Of a stretch of DNA of 5,465 nucleotides, positions 4,295-5,465 are shown one piece after another. The notes beneath the pieces are model-generated. The model was not told the DNA's origin, made no database searches, and was given only the letters and a program-made list of their open reading frames with translations. The position numbers and the translations under genes were made by a program. Origin of the DNA: Spirochaetaceae bacterium. GTDB lineage: Bacteria > Spirochaetota > Spirochaetia > Treponematales > Breznakiellaceae. The stretch is taken from positions 1 through 5,465 of the forward strand of contig JAIRPM010000161.1 in NCBI GenBank assembly GCA_031257075.1, in the 5' to 3' direction. Each line of letters starts with the position of its first letter. Positions within the stretch are counted from its first letter, which is position 1.

Positions 4295-5465
4295 TTAGAG
4301 TATATCGGTTTCGCCCAGGTAGATAACACGCGCATATCCCGGCCCGCTATGGCCTGTTTCCACATCGCCTTCAGGACTCGGCATTTCATCATAGCCTGAG
4401 CGCATAACCATATGAGAAAACATCTTGTTTGTCCATGACGCAGACCTCTCTACATCGGTGGCACCTGTCTTTACCGTATAACCATCGGGCGTGCTTGTCG
4501 CAACACAGCCCGGATAGCCTGAAACATACGAAGAACCGCCGCCGCCGCCGCCATTTGTCCCTATCTGTCCGGCAGCACCGCCGCCAAACCAGCCGCCGCC
4601 GCCGCCGCCGCCATTTTCTGCCACCGTTTTGTCAAAAGCACCGCCGGTGCCAAAAAAGCCGTTGCAAATGATTGTCCCGCCCCCGCTGGAACCCCCATAC
4701 ATCTGTCCGCCGCCGTTACCGGCAGACACGCCCTCGCCCTTTCCTCCGCTAAAATTATGACCGCCGTCTTTGTAACTATCTCCGCCGCCGCCGCCGCCAT
4801 TCCAGCGAATGTTTGGGCCGGTCTGCCCATTGCCGGTTGTCCAGCGAGCATCGCATGCGCCGCCGCCGCCGGCGGCAACCATTATCCGCGAAGCAAGCCC
4901 TTCCGCTCCTTCGGTGTCTATGACACGAACATCGGTAGCGCCGCCGCCGCCGCCTTTTTGCGTTGCCTCTTGCCCAATACCGCCCGCACCGCCGCCATTA
5001 AATGCGCCGTCCGCAGTTTGTCCCGCGCCGCCTTTGTACAGATAGAGCGTTTCGCCCTCTTCCAGTCTAATATTGCCTTTGACGTATGCGCCGCGGCCGC
5101 CATACCCTTTGCCATTAAAAATTTCCACATCGCAGCCTTGCGCGCCCCACAGTTCTATACGGTAGAAACCGGTAACAGGCACGGTAATGCGATATTTACC
5201 GCCGCCGTCTTCGGCCGGTGATACGCTTGTCTGCGTCTGCTCCACCTCCCAAATAGCGTACACAGTTACGTTACTCCCAACATCTTTTCCGGCAAACTGA
5301 GTGCCGGAGCCGGACGGCATCGTGTCCCAGCGAACAAAGCTCCAGCCGGGCCGCACAGGTTTTTGTGGCAGCACAACAGTATCAACAGGAAAGGTTATAT
5401 AAGCAGGCGCATTTTCCGTGTTGTATTCGCCTCTATTTTCGTAATTTAATTGGTAGGTTACTTTG
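4295..5465 (-). CDS. Glycine-rich surface-type protein with Listeria-Bacteroides (InlB B-type) repeat, C-terminal part
   Basis: The frame is open to the window edge, giving the last 389 residues; the real start lies outside. Residues 1-73 of the fragment (KVTYQLNY, VVLPQKPVRPGWSFVRWDTM, NVTVYAIWE) are the end of a B-repeat (Flg_new type), common in bacterial surface proteins. Residues 88-383 match the glycine-rich domain that resembles the ALK receptor's: GFYRIELWGAQG, GYGGRGAYVKGNIRL, GETLYLYKGGAGQ, FNGGGAGG, GGGGGATDVR, SRIMVAAGGGG, WFGGGAAGQ, GGGGGGSSYVSG, then MPSPEGDVETGHSGPGYARV near the end. The chain stops six residues after GYARVIYL, with no sorting motif or membrane anchor at this end. 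The GTG at 5374 is only an internal codon: it splits the B-repeat. An export signal would be further upstream. A surface or adhesin-like role is inferred from domain company; no binding partner can be named. Confidence 0.85.
   Translation of the reverse strand, partial: KVTYQLNYENRGEYNTENAPAYITFPVDTVVLPQKPVRPGWSFVRWDTMPSGSGTQFAGKDVGSNVTVYAIWEVEQTQTSVSPAEDGGGKYRITVPVTGFYRIELWGAQGCDVEIFNGKGYGGRGAYVKGNIRLEEGETLYLYKGGAGQTADGAFNGGGAGGIGQEATQKGGGGGATDVRVIDTEGAEGLASRIMVAAGGGGACDARWTTGNGQTGPNIRWNGGGGGGDSYKDGGHNFSGGKGEGVSAGNGGGQMYGGSSGGGTIICNGFFGTGGAFDKTVAENGGGGGGGWFGGGAAGQIGTNGGGGGGSSYVSGYPGCVATSTPDGYTVKTGATDVERSASWTNKMFSHMVMRSGYDEMPSPEGDVETGHSGPGYARVIYLGETDIL
4592..4612 (-). repeat. In-frame GGC codon run, seven glycines
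   Basis: Seven identical GGC codons in the glycine-rich gene, just before WFGGGAAG. Similar pure runs occur at 4536-4552 (mostly five GGC after one GGT), 4784-4798 (five), 4859-4870 (four) and 4940-4954 (five). Perfect triplet tracts like these can gain or lose whole codons by slippage without breaking the frame. Confidence 0.8.
5246..5464 (-). other. Listeria-Bacteroides / InlB B-type repeat domain (Flg_new family)
   Basis: About 73 residues with the family's pattern: an opening beta strand (KVTYQLNY), a conserved LPQKPVRPGWSFVRWDT core, and the closing VTVYAIWE. One unit is visible. The edge cuts just before or at its first strand, so further copies upstream are possible. Confidence 0.8.

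Noticed and set aside
4561..4878. Ala-rich minus-strand frame within the glycine-rich gene.
   Set aside because: Frame-shifted reading of the same GGC tracts (GGC read as GCG or CGG); a shadow.
4535..4954. Regularly spaced GCC-rich blocks considered as a CRISPR-like or intergenic repeat array.
   Set aside because: The blocks are in-frame glycine codons of one gene, differ in length and spacing, and have no spacer-repeat structure.
4429..5045. Arg-rich and Pro-rich short plus-strand frames (4429-4671, 4809-5045).
   Set aside because: Low-complexity shadows of the triplet tracts with no start signal.
4757..5221. Long Ala-rich plus-strand open frame opposite the glycine-rich gene.
   Set aside because: It is the complement of GGC codon runs read as GCC; no ribosome site or domain, while the minus frame matches two known domain families.

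Overview
The window looks like chromosome of a diderm, spirochaete-like bacterium, most plausibly a Treponema of the gut type. This is inference, not proof. The support is a LolA-type lipoprotein carrier (so an outer membrane exists), a RodZ-like protein, TPR proteins, a Listeria-Bacteroides (InlB B-type) repeat joined to a glycine-rich ALK-like domain, and a base composition near 50% GC. No RNA gene, CRISPR array, insertion sequence or integrase was seen.

Layout. At the extreme left (1-79, minus strand) is the start of a secreted-protein gene, with an excellent ribosome binding site and a signal peptide; it runs off the window. It diverges from a tightly packed plus-strand run of five genes (134-4240): a LolA-like periplasmic lipoprotein carrier, a RodZ-like membrane protein with an N-terminal helix-turn-helix, a CdsA-family phosphatidate cytidylyltransferase, a 112-residue TPR-like protein, and a 375-residue protein made almost wholly of ten TPR units. 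Gaps are 11, -1, 10 and -11 nt, so one transcription unit is likely. A minus-strand gene then converges from the right (4295-5465, its 5' part outside the window). It encodes a large surface-type protein: the end of a B-repeat followed by a glycine-rich domain up to the C terminus.

How they fit together. The first three genes of the run are all envelope functions: lipoprotein transport, cell shape or cytoskeleton anchoring, and phospholipid precursor synthesis. The two TPR proteins are translationally coupled and probably act as protein-interaction scaffolds; their partners cannot be told from sequence. The glycine-rich protein looks like an exported surface or adhesin-like protein, unrelated to the run.

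The points most worth a second look are the CdsA homologue with two substitutions in the family signature, a calcium-loop-like motif inside the periplasmic part of the RodZ-like protein, a higher-order repeat in the TPR protein, the in-frame GGC codon runs in the glycine-rich gene, and the truncated divergent secreted protein at the left edge. I did not find a clear new multi-gene system.
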